Shown here: positions 1-8,150 of the stretch, piece after piece
Numbering within the stretch: position 1 is the first letter of the stretch
Layout: each line of letters starts with the position of its first letter
Assembly: GCA_964512325.1 (NCBI GenBank)
Contig: CAZEGN010000007.1
Coordinates: 1-48,263, forward strand
Origin: JACQZO01 sp964512325
GTDB taxonomy: Bacteria > Patescibacteriota > Gracilibacteria > RBG-16-42-10
Direction: 5' to 3'
Length of the DNA: 48,263 bases
Translations under genes and position numbers: made by a program
Notes under the pieces: generated by a model
Database searches by the model: none
The model's input: only the letters and a program-made list of their open reading frames with translations
Told to the model about the DNA's origin: nothing

Positions 1-124
1 TCTTCAAATTAACTCTCTCAAAATTATTTTCCCCAACCTATTGTTTAATTTAACCGTCATTGGTAGCATCAATAGACAGTTGATGCTGACTTGTAGTAAA
101 ATTAAGAGAAACTAATACAAAAGT

Positions 125-2305
125 ATGGTAATGCATGATGGTCTGTCTACAGGCCTTGCTGGTGGTCGAGATAGAGAACCTGCAATTGCGCCAGTTGCTG
201 TAGATCAAAGACGGGCAGCGCGTAGTAAAATGGCAGAGATTTATGCGGAAAGCCCCTCGCTTGCAGCGTGTAATCAGAAGTTGGCTGTGATTGATAAGCA
301 AATTGCTGATTTGGGACAAAGAAGCGGTGCTAACGCGGCACGTTTCGATCAACTGACAGCGCTCAAAGCAGCAGTCTTAGAGCTCATTGCTTTGTTTGAA
401 ACCAAACGGAGACAATGGACACGCTATGAAGCTCTTCATCAGTCAATTAGCGCAGAGCTTCGCACGCTCTTGGCTGAGCAGCCAGAGTCACTCTCGCAAT
501 ACCCTGCTTATTTGAGCAAGATTAAAGCACTTTCTGACCGTCTCGCCCATATTGCGCAGAGGCAAAAGCTTTTTGTTGGTGATGAATCAATCAAGAGCCA
601 CGGTGTAATGGCTGAAGTTGCTCCTGGCATTGCGGTAGTCGCTGCCACAAAAGAGTTTTTAGGCAAACCGATAACAGCTTTAGATGTAACCAGCGATGAC
701 TTGGACCTAACTCCCAGTGCAGAGGAAAAACGTTTGGCGGAATACTTTGCTAAGCTTCACAATCGTAGCGCTGCTGCGGTGAGGGATTTTTTTGACTCAA
801 CTGAGTACCGAGATTTGCGTTTGGCCTTTAAAAAAGATTTGGAAGAAAAGATAACCATGTATCGTCGTGAACTAACCAATAACAACACACCACAAAAAAG
901 TAATGATGCCGATGAGGTAGAAGAGTTCTTAAATTTGCAATTTGCCAAAATGGCGCAATTTCGCACTAGCGCTGAAAGACAGGGATTTTTAAATGACCTA
1001 AAAATAGCCGCGGGGCTTCTTTGTCACGTAAAAAAAGACAAACTCACGATCAGAAACTTCTTTAATCATCCTTCCCAGCAAAAAGGTATCATTATCAAAC
1101 TCACATTTGAGCTCAGTAAACACTTGCTAGATGTGAATCAAGATTCCAATGCTGAACAACTTGCAAGATTAAAAATAGGAACAGAAGAAGGCCATCTACG
1201 TTTTGATAGCGATCGGGAAAATGATGAACTAAATCCATTCACGTTGCACTTTATAAATGTTACTTCTGGCTCTAGCTACTCGAGAATTACAGAATCTCGT
1301 TATACTGGCTCAGGCATCGCAATGTATGCTGGTGAACTACTAGCTGAGATACTGCCTCTTTTAAATCGTCGCCAGGCAAAATTGAGCACCACACCAAGGG
1401 CGTCTGTTTTGGAACAACCAGGAAAGATGCCCAATTTACGAGTAGATACCGTAAACGGTAACGTAGAGTTGGTAAATCCTCCGCTGCCTGAAATTAACAC
1501 TATTGGAGCACTAGCATATCAAAAGGAACAAGCGGAAATGGCGATCAAGGCAAAAGTAGCAACCAAGGCTTTAGCTGAGAAACAAGCATTGTATGATCAA
1601 GAAGATGCGCATATAAGAGCACTAGTAGCGCAATTTGAAGCGGCTTGCAAGTTGGGCAGTGAAATCGAGTTTGCTTATAGAAAAGCGCACAGACTAGCCG
1701 AGGAAGTCGCACAGGCTGTTGCAATGAGCCAATTTGCACAAGCTGAACACGACAAGCTTCGCAGTGAATATGACAAGCTCAGGGGAGAACTCAAAGGCAT
1801 CGTAGTTCTCAAAAGAAAAGAAAAACAGGCCACAGCAGACGCTTTAGTCGAAAAGCTCACAAAGTTGACTGAAACCACCGCTCATGATCCAGATACAACC
1901 GATCCCTATCAAAAGTATGCCCTTCAAGCAAACCTTGATCGCAAAACGAGCAAAGAACTGGAGCTGGTGACATTATTAGCTACGATTAACACTACAATAG
2001 AAGCTTATCAAGCGTTACATAAGCGCATACGTGAGATGACGACTGCGGTAACTTTTACAGATCCGGTGAAGATCATAGCAGATGCTAATTATCAACATGG
2101 AGATACTTTTCATGTAGCAATAGAACGTCAAAAACCAGGTGACCTGAATACTTTTTTCGATAGTAGCAAGAAGCACTTTGCAGCGATGATGAATCGACTT
2201 GGTCAGTATGAACAATACTTTACACTCATAGCACAAGGAAAAGGGAAGATTATAGAAGCAGCAAAAGAAAGCACAAAAGTAAGTAACCCTTTTGAATCCA
2301 AATAG
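125..2305 (+). CDS. Large hypothetical protein with coiled-coil segments
   Basis: This 726-residue protein matches no family I recognise. No signal peptide or membrane segment is visible, so it is probably cytoplasmic. Two long charged helical stretches look coiled-coil: about residues 30-125 (rich in K, Q, E, A and L) and about 465-600 (repeated A/E/K/Q with many EK pairs). Between them lies a more globular part with mixed hydrophobic and polar residues. The ATG at 125 is followed by a second in-frame ATG two codons later; no Shine-Dalgarno site precedes either. The gene ends 6 bases before the convergent gene on the other strand. A structural or DNA-organising role is possible from the coiled coils but is not supported by any motif. 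The reading frame itself is secure because of its length. Confidence 0.75.
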   Translation: MVMHDGLSTGLAGGRDREPAIAPVAVDQRRAARSKMAEIYAESPSLAACNQKLAVIDKQIADLGQRSGANAARFDQLTALKAAVLELIALFETKRRQWTRYEALHQSISAELRTLLAEQPESLSQYPAYLSKIKALSDRLAHIAQRQKLFVGDESIKSHGVMAEVAPGIAVVAATKEFLGKPITALDVTSDDLDLTPSAEEKRLAEYFAKLHNRSAAAVRDFFDSTEYRDLRLAFKKDLEEKITMYRRELTNNNTPQKSNDADEVEEFLNLQFAKMAQFRTSAERQGFLNDLKIAAGLLCHVKKDKLTIRNFFNHPSQQKGIIIKLTFELSKHLLDVNQDSNAEQLARLKIGTEEGHLRFDSDRENDELNPFTLHFINVTSGSSYSRITESRYTGSGIAMYAGELLAEILPLLNRRQAKLSTTPRASVLEQPGKMPNLRVDTVNGNVELVNPPLPEINTIGALAYQKEQAEMAIKAKVATKALAEKQALYDQEDAHIRALVAQFEAACKLGSEIEFAYRKAHRLAEEVAQAVAMSQFAQAEHDKLRSEYDKLRGELKGIVVLKRKEKQATADALVEKLTKLTETTAHDPDTTDPYQKYALQANLDRKTSKELELVTLLATINTTIEAYQALHKRIREMTTAVTFTDPVKIIADANYQHGDTFHVAIERQKPGDLNTFFDSSKKHFAAMMNRLGQYEQYFTLIAQGKGKIIEAAKESTKVSNPFESK

Positions 2306-2311
2306 GCTCTT

Positions 2312-2695
2312 CTATTGACCCAACAAATGGGCTATCTCAAAACGCGTCGCTGCTCCGGAATCGAGCTCCGGTAGATGTTTTGTGCCTATTGTAAGGTTAC
2401 ATCCCAATGCCTGGGCAGTGAAATGACCATAATCGATCGACTTTACTTCCACCATCAAATCTTTTCGAGCTCTGATACATACTCTACGGTTTTGATCGTA
2501 TACAATGGCTCCTGCTTTTATGAGTAGCCTTTGAGGGTCACCAGTAAGAATAGCATCCTGCAATTCTTTATAGACCATCCCTTTAGCACTGTCCCCGTCT
2601 CGATCAAATAGCGTTTGCCACGCGGCAGCACTTTCTCCAGGTAGCTCAAAATACCTATCAAAATCACTAGTCGGACCAGGTTCTATATTATTCAT
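2312..2695 (-). CDS. Hypothetical protein, 127 residues
   Basis: The frame stays open upstream to 2863, but the extra N-terminal part is cysteine-rich and unlike a normal protein and overlaps the promoter of the divergent repeat gene. I therefore place the start at the ATG at 2695 (MNNIEPGPTSDF). The protein is acidic at the N-terminus and has a region around residues 40-90 with alternating hydrophobic residues and many charges (AGAIVYDQNRRVCIRARKDL), consistent with beta strands. No family was recognised. It is convergent with the large coiled-coil gene (6-base gap) and divergent from the tandem-repeat gene. Expression is uncertain. Confidence 0.5.
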   Translation of the reverse strand: MNNIEPGPTSDFDRYFELPGESAAAWQTLFDRDGDSAKGMVYKELQDAILTGDPQRLLIKAGAIVYDQNRRVCIRARKDLMVEVKSIDYGHFTAQALGCNLTIGTKHLPELDSGAATRFEIAHLLGQ

Positions 2696-2810
2696 ACTAG
2701 AGCTTAAGTTTAATAAGTGTGAACTATATAGCATGCATTTACAGTCTGGAACAAGCTGACTATCCCGTGTTAATTCTAAGCACAGCATTCTCTTCCTCCC
2801 CACAAAATGG

Positions 2811-2816
2811 TATACT
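2811..2816 (+). promoter_or_regulatory. Possible -10 element of the repeat-protein gene
   Basis: TATACT lies 17 bases upstream of the chosen start at 2833. It would give a leader of roughly 10 bases. GGAG follows directly at 2817-2820 and could act as a weak ribosome site or be coincidental. No clear -35 is seen. Confidence 0.35.
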
Positions 2817-2832
2817 GGAGAGAAACGTATAT

Positions 2833-4924
2833 ATGAGCAAGGGCAAGACATTTGAATCCACACTGCACAAAGTATGGCGTGCCAAAGATGCTCATGAGCG
2901 AGCTGGAATACAGCAACAGTATCGAAAGCTCATGGCGGAAGCATTGACTGTTGCTCGTATGTACCGCGGTGATGAAGAAACTGCTAACAAGCTTCTCGCT
3001 TTGCTTGAGCCGTTAGAAACCATGCTCCGTACGAACTTCCGCTCGGTATTACAAGATATCTTTACTGACAGCACCGAAAAGACTCTCGTAACTCTGGTAC
3101 AAGGGAAAGGTGCTCACACGATTAATGAAGTCTTAGATATTGCGGTGCAAAGTTTTCAGCAAGATATTGACCAGGTCCTCAAAAAGAATGCATTGCAAGT
3201 AGAGCTGCCTGGCGTTATCCTCCCTCCAGGGAATGGTCGTATTGAAACACACGGGAATCAAGTTGGTATAGAAAAACGAGCAGAGCAAAAACGCCTGCAT
3301 GAGCTTATTTTCTTTCTCAATCAGCATCAGATCTACATTGATGATTTGGTCATCTGTACAGGGCAAGTGCATCCCAGCATGATGCGCAAGCATAGTTATA
3401 TATTGGTAGAAATACCGCGTCTGAATCGATCTATACTTGTTTGTGATGAAGTGGGAGAGGCAACGTTTGTATTACTTGGTATCTTTGGTCGAGAGCGATT
3501 ACTAAGCCTAAGCAAAGAGGAACTGGCAGAGAGTTACCCTGATCAAATGGTCAGAATAATTTACCATAATAGTGGTAAATGGCAGGCAGATATAGAAAAA
3601 GCATTATTTGCTGAACACGAACAAAAAGAGAGCAGAAGCAAGATTAATGTCAAAGAGCGTGAAGCATTACAAGCAGAAGTAAAAAAACGCTTCCCTACTG
3701 GGAAAGAATGGTTAACACTATTTACAAAAAGTGGTGAGATAATTCCTGGATTTACTCTAAAGAAACTGGGGAACGCTTTGGGAATAACTAGCAATGTAAA
3801 ATACATCAAAAAAGACTTTATTGCATTGGGTGTGGCGATTTATGGTCAAGATGAGCCTGATTTCCAAGTGGAATTAGAACGAATCAAATTTATGGATAGA
3901 CTTACTTCAGAGAAACCAGAAGAGGTGGAAGGCGCACGAAAAGAACTGCAAACACAAATAAAAAGACAATATCCTACCGGTAAAAACTGGATAGCACTAT
4001 TTAATAAGCGTGGTGAGATAGTCTCCGGTTTTGGTATCACCAAAATTGGTAATATGTTTGGTGTTAGGGGTAATGTCATNNNNNNNNNNNNNNNNNNNNN
4101 NNNNNNNNNNNNNNNNNNNNNNNNNNNNNNNNNNNNNNNNNNNNNNNNNNNNNNNNNNNNNNNNNNNNNNNNNNNNNNNACTCCACCCTGATGGCAAAGC
4201 ATGGTTAAGATTATTTACAAAAGCTGGTGATATTATTCCTGATTTCGGTATAATACGACTAGGTGCTGCTTTTGGGATGAGTGGTAATTTACACAGCCTT
4301 AAGAAGAGCTTCATTGCTCTAGGTATGGCAATTTATGGCGATGATGATCCTGATTTGCGATCAGAACTAGAACAGATCACGTTTATGGAGACTCTCGCCT
4401 CAGGAAAGCCTGATGATGTCGAAGAAGCTCGTCACAAATTAAGGACAGCCTTGCAGACACAATATCCTACCGGTAAAAACTGGATAGCACTATTTAAAAA
4501 GCGTGGTGAGATAATCCCCGGTTTTGGTATCACCAAAATTGGTAATATGTTTGGTGTTAGGGGTAATGTCATTGGAATAAAGAGGGATTTCGTCGAATTA
4601 GGCATAGCAGTGTATGGTGAGCATGATCCTGACCTACAAGCAGAAAGAACACGTTTAGCATTTAACGAAAAACTCACTTCAGAGAAACCTGAAGAAGTAG
4701 AAGCTGCACGGACAGAGCTAAGAACACACATAAAAAGACTCCACCCTGATGGCAAAGCATGGTTAAGATTATTTACAAAAGCTGGTGATATTGTTCCTGA
4801 TTTCGGTATAGTGAAATTAGCTAATATCTTCGGCATAGATGGTAAAGTCCGCCACAATAGAAGAGACTTTATTGCTTTAGGCATAGCGATCTATGGTGAA
4901 GCAGAGTTTGAAGGAACTCCCTAA
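2833..4924 (+). CDS. Tandem-repeat protein with HTH-like 93-residue repeats (interrupted by assembly gap)
   Basis: The frame is open from 2719, but ATG 2833 (MSKGKTFESTLHK) is the better start. Residues 1-285 form a unique N-terminal part with a likely beta-rich domain near residues 180-245 (HSYILVEIPRLNRSILVCDE). A tandem array follows, with units starting at 3691, 3970, 4184, 4463 and 4742. Each unit carries a P-[TD]-G-K-x-W-x-x-LF motif, a G-[ED]-I-[IV]-P-x-F-G turn, a helix-turn-helix-like K-[IL]-x-N-x-FG-[IV]-x-G-N stretch, and a DF[IV]xLGxA[IV]YG end. The two sides of the N-run are in different frames, but the fixed period shows one gene with an undersized gap. With the smallest consistent gap it would encode about 718 residues. 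Modular nucleic-acid binding is my inference; no named family was recognised. Confidence 0.7.
3691..4924 (+). repeat. Tandem coding repeat, exact 279-bp period
   Basis: Unit starts, aligned on the aromatic or His codon before P-[TD]-G-K, are 3691, 3970, (gap) 4184, 4463 and 4742. The spacings 3691-3970, 4184-4463 and 4463-4742 are all exactly 279 bp (93 codons). Units alternate: the second and fourth start with YPTGKNW and the third and fifth with HPDGKAW, with long identical DNA stretches between like units. This gives a higher-order 558-bp period and suggests recent duplication of a two-unit block. Confidence 0.85.
4080..4179. other. Assembly gap (100 Ns, true size different)
   Basis: Exactly 100 Ns sit inside the repeat array. 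The bases on both sides match the intact block around 4561-4745, where the equivalent internal stretch is 165 bases (4573-4737). Restoring both the frame and the 279-bp period needs 165 bases, or 165 plus a multiple of 279. The N-run is therefore a placeholder. Confidence 0.9.
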
Positions 4925-4978
4925 TAGAGAGATCCCTTTTCCGCAAGTAACTACACGCAGTTCAAAATAGTACAGCTA

Positions 4979-5368
4979 TCACTTCTTTCTTTCAGTTAGT
5001 AGTTTCACTTGCTCTAAAGCTTTAGGGTAATTTAGCTTAAAGTATTCTTCTAGTTCTAATGGTACATCAAATACAACTTTTAAAGTGGTGCTAACACCTT
5101 TTTCAGACAGTGCGTAAGTTTCTTTGCCACCAGTCCACTGCTTTTCACGTTCACGTGTACCTGTCTCTTGTGTATCGGCACTATGTCTAAGCAGCAAAAA
5201 CTCTCCAACAATCAACTCTTCAACTAGACAGGTTACACCATAGCCATTTTCAGCTAAAACAAATTGCACTTCATTCCCTAGTTTTAGTCCACCGATCATA
5301 TAAGTACCTGGATCAATGATGCCAGCCCACTGGCGAAATGTCTTATCCTGCCATAATGTCTCCCACAC
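4979..5368 (-). CDS. SRPBCC / AHSA1-like protein, N-terminus possibly frameshifted
   Basis: The product resembles AHSA1/START-like (SRPBCC, Bet v 1 fold) proteins, which form a hydrophobic ligand cavity. Supporting features are the N-terminal VWETLWQDKTFRQW segment, the central G-x-x-x-F beta region and a C-terminal helix (LEEYFKLNYPKALEQVKLLTERKK). The annotated start here is GTG at 5368, which cuts off the first strand. The same frame continues upstream as ELQLSIAIQAPKEKV, typical for the family, back to a stop at 5422 with no ATG. An ATG at 5415 is out of frame by one base: a single extra G after it would give MEELQLSIAIQAPKEKVWET. A one-base deletion (real or sequencing error) or a non-standard start is likely. 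No partner gene is evident. Confidence 0.6.
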   Translation of the reverse strand: MWETLWQDKTFRQWAGIIDPGTYMIGGLKLGNEVQFVLAENGYGVTCLVEELIVGEFLLLRHSADTQETGTREREKQWTGGKETYALSEKGVSTTLKVVFDVPLELEEYFKLNYPKALEQVKLLTERKK

Positions 5369-5625
5369 TTTTTCTTTCGGAGCCTGTATAGCAATTGAAA
5401 GTTGTAGTTCTTCATGACTTCATTTTAGCAGCAAAGCTACAGTAGCATCATCCACCAACAATCTCACTAAAATAATACAACTGCATTCATAACATGGACT
5501 AGATCCAGAGCATCATAAAACAACAGGTTCTTTCTCTACTTTAGCTCACTTCAAGCAAAAAGATGCTCGCTATTGCATAACGCCTGTCTCAAGCAGATAA
5601 TGCTGATAGCGAGATTGAAAATGAT

Positions 5626-6585
5626 ATGGATAGATATGATCCTCCAGATACAGACAGCATAGAGCCGCCGGTCAATGAATCACCATCAGTTCGTGCGCGT
5701 GCCTACACTATCCTCCCACCACGACCTGACACAGCAAGTAGCAGTTTGGGTGTCTACCGAAAACTCCTTGCTGCCCAAATGCACCCAGCCCCACCCCTGC
5801 AGCGAACACCGATCGCTACCACTGTACAGGCATGGTGCAAGCCAGCTAAAGCTAGACCACAAACACGAAAGTTATCAGCGAATACTGAAAAGTTACGTAC
5901 AAGCCTTAGTAATAAATACCAAGCGCTTGCCGAAAAGCTACGGGTAGCCATGGCTAATGAGTTACACTGGCCTCAATGGGCTGAGATTGAAGCTGTTTTA
6001 ACAGATGAGACACTGGATCTAGTGCTTGAGCATTTTAAAAATCCACTTATTATCCCTATTCCTCCCGTTTCTGCACCGAACCTGGCCACCATTATTAATC
6101 GAAACGCAGAGCACTATAACAATGCCGTGCTAGAGCGTGTTTATTTTAAGGCTGAAAGAATTGCCAATCAGAAGCTTTACCAAGACCTTACCGATCACGA
6201 ACATGTCGCATGTTGGCATGTTCTCATTGTGGAAGACCCAGGATCTGACAATGCTGATATAGCTGAGGCCAGTGGCACAGTTCATGAATGCATCGCTGCT
6301 TTAGTAAGTAAATACCACGAACAGCAACTTAGTGTTCTCAGTGGAGCCAAACAATACTTGATGCTTTCTTTGACACGATTGCTTATGTATGAGCGTTTAA
6401 TCAATGACGATGATAAGGACTCTTGGACAGTACTCAATCCCTATATATCAGCAGTGGACAGTAAAGAACCGGTTGGTCTTGGACAGGTACGAGACCACGA
6501 AATCGTTTTCAGCTATGCCAACCCAGCTGTCACCCACCAGGCCTTGCAAGTTCACCCAGCACTGTACCTGCCACTTCAGCCCTGA
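5626..6585 (+). CDS. Hypothetical protein, 319 residues
   Basis: No family was recognised. The first 75 or so residues are rich in P, S, R and A and probably disordered. From about residue 80 the protein becomes helical and charged (LSANTEKLRTSLSNKYQALA), followed by a mixed region to the C-terminus. No signal peptide or membrane helix is seen. The ATG at 5626 has no Shine-Dalgarno site; the leader is AT-rich. It stands alone, downstream of about 200 bases without genes and 75 bases before the next gene on the same strand. It ends in TGA. Confidence 0.55.
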   Translation: MDRYDPPDTDSIEPPVNESPSVRARAYTILPPRPDTASSSLGVYRKLLAAQMHPAPPLQRTPIATTVQAWCKPAKARPQTRKLSANTEKLRTSLSNKYQALAEKLRVAMANELHWPQWAEIEAVLTDETLDLVLEHFKNPLIIPIPPVSAPNLATIINRNAEHYNNAVLERVYFKAERIANQKLYQDLTDHEHVACWHVLIVEDPGSDNADIAEASGTVHECIAALVSKYHEQQLSVLSGAKQYLMLSLTRLLMYERLINDDDKDSWTVLNPYISAVDSKEPVGLGQVRDHEIVFSYANPAVTHQALQVHPALYLPLQP

Positions 6586-6660
6586 ATACTTTTGAACTGG
6601 TATGTCTATTATTGACAAACATTAAGACCATGCTAGATTATCGCCTATTTTATTAATCGC

Positions 6661-7608
6661 ATGCGAAACAGAACAGACGATGTGGACCATAGTGCTGAAC
6701 TTATGTGTGCCAATGGACCAAGAACAATTATTGTCTATGCTAGCAGAGCTGATTTAGCAGCAGCATTCGGTTTGGGTGCATCATTCAAAACACAGAAAGT
6801 AGATGTGCTTGCCACTAGAGTTAATGAAAAAACGCTGCGCTGGATTGATGGCGGCTTAATTGGGGAAGTGAACCCATTTTGGGGAGTCTGGAGCGCGAGC
6901 TTTTTGCATAGTTCAGATGTGATTTTAGCGGGAGCGCCAATCATTGCTGAAGTTTTAGATCAAGGTGATGTAATTGCGCGGATTGAGGATATGAGATTTT
7001 TGCAACCAATGATCAATCAGCAGAGATGGTTTGTACGAGAGCTGCAGGGCAAAGATGATTCCTGGCTCACTAGCTTTGATAAAACCACAGCCTGTTTTAC
7101 TGCAATACTCAAAAGTTCTCGTGGGAAACGTATTGGTATCGCTGCCTGTGAGACAGATTCGCCGGTTTGCGGCAGTCGAAAATGGTGCAATTTTATGTTT
7201 GAAAGTATTCAACCAATAAGAGCGCTTACAAAGACACCTGATAGTTCTATTGATTCCCCAAAGTACTCCGCTCCACTTTCACCAAGCGCATTCACTCCTA
7301 AGAACGATATCGGAGGGATAGTCATCTTAGCAACTGTCATGGATATTGTAATGATGGCTGGCCATGCCTTGTTTGACCAGCACAGAGACCAAATTGCTTC
7401 CCAATCTAATCTGAGACTGGCAGCAAGCTTTCGTGATTTTGATATTCCCTCTTTAGAATCACTCATTCAAGGAGTATCACTTGAAGTGGGAATTGACTTC
7501 TCTCAAAAGAAACACACCAGAAAAGCTGTATTGCTACCATTGCAAGCCACATTTTTTGACACAGAAGAAAAGCGAGTGGGAGGTGGAACATTTATTGCTG
7601 GTGTGTAA
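6661..7608 (+). CDS. Hypothetical protein, 315 residues
   Basis: This is an unrecognised soluble protein. It has several beta-strand-like segments (TIIVYASRADLAAAF, ILAGAPIIAEVLDQGDVIARI) and a hydrophobic stretch near residues 219-236 (DIGGIVILATVMDIVMMAG) that could be a buried helix or one membrane segment. The C-terminal half has a long helix and a final glycine-rich tail. It follows the preceding hypothetical gene on the same strand at a distance of 75 bases, so the two may be co-transcribed. No Shine-Dalgarno site is present before the ATG. Function unknown. Confidence 0.55.
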   Translation: MRNRTDDVDHSAELMCANGPRTIIVYASRADLAAAFGLGASFKTQKVDVLATRVNEKTLRWIDGGLIGEVNPFWGVWSASFLHSSDVILAGAPIIAEVLDQGDVIARIEDMRFLQPMINQQRWFVRELQGKDDSWLTSFDKTTACFTAILKSSRGKRIGIAACETDSPVCGSRKWCNFMFESIQPIRALTKTPDSSIDSPKYSAPLSPSAFTPKNDIGGIVILATVMDIVMMAGHALFDQHRDQIASQSNLRLAASFRDFDIPSLESLIQGVSLEVGIDFSQKKHTRKAVLLPLQATFFDTEEKRVGGGTFIAGV

Positions 7609-7674
7609 GCGGTATTAGCAGAATTGCTGCAGTGCACAAAAATAAAGCCTCTCATGTTGCTAAGCACTTTGCGC

Positions 7675-7680
7675 TATAAT
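7675..7680 (+). promoter_or_regulatory. -10 element for the DUF1801 gene
   Basis: A perfect TATAAT lies 25 bases before the ATG at 7705. The -35 region is weak (CATGTT at 16-bp spacing). It implies a leader of about 17 bases. Confidence 0.45.
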
Positions 7681-7704
7681 TGCTGTAGAGAATTAAAGTA
7701 GGTC

Positions 7705-8127
7705 ATGGCTGAGAACAAAACGAAACCCACAAAAGTTAGGGTTTCATCATTTTTAGCAACTGTAAGTGTGCAACGTCAAAACGAGGCGTATACATTGATT
7801 GAGCTCATGAAATCTATTACGGGCGAGCCGCCTGTACTATGGGGACCGAGCATTATTGGTTTCGGCACACAGCGTTATCGACACCATACTGGTCGCGAGG
7901 GCGATATGCCTCGGCTCGCCTTTAGTCCACGCAAAGCGGCTATTACCATTTACTTTGAGGGATTCGAAAATTACCGTGAGCAACTTACAAGGCTTGGGAA
8001 ACACAAAACAACCGTAGCTTGTCTCTATCTCAACAAGCTGACTGATGTGGATGTACAAGTTTTGCGCGAAATGTTAGCGCTGTCATATCAACGAAGTTTA
8101 ACGACAGACCAATCAGCACGTTGCTAA
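7705..8127 (+). CDS. DUF1801 (YdhG-like) domain protein
   Basis: The 140-residue product fits the DUF1801 / YdhG-like family across its whole length. Recognisable features are the N-terminal KT-P motif, the helix ending in L-x-x-L-M, the ITGEPPVLWGPSIIGFG core, the GREGDMPRLAFSPRK segment, and the LGKHKTT...CLYLNKLTDVDVQVL end. The fold is related to the small beta-alpha proteins named as putative iron chaperones in Gram-positive bacteria, but a biochemical role is not established for most members. It stands alone, with its own -10 box upstream, and ends 24 bases before the convergent cysteine-rich gene. Confidence 0.88.
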   Translation: MAENKTKPTKVRVSSFLATVSVQRQNEAYTLIELMKSITGEPPVLWGPSIIGFGTQRYRHHTGREGDMPRLAFSPRKAAITIYFEGFENYREQLTRLGKHKTTVACLYLNKLTDVDVQVLREMLALSYQRSLTTDQSARC

Positions 8128-8150
8128 ACCTATTGTTTAGTAGTAGGCCT

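Noticed and set aside
2719..2832. Upstream extension of the repeat-protein frame
   Set aside because: The extra 38 residues contain the likely promoter TATACT and are not protein-like; ATG 2833 is a better start.
5566..5613. 8-bp inverted repeat CTCGCTAT/ATAGCGAG before the gene at 5626
   Set aside because: The arms are short and 32 bases apart, which is expected by chance at this length.
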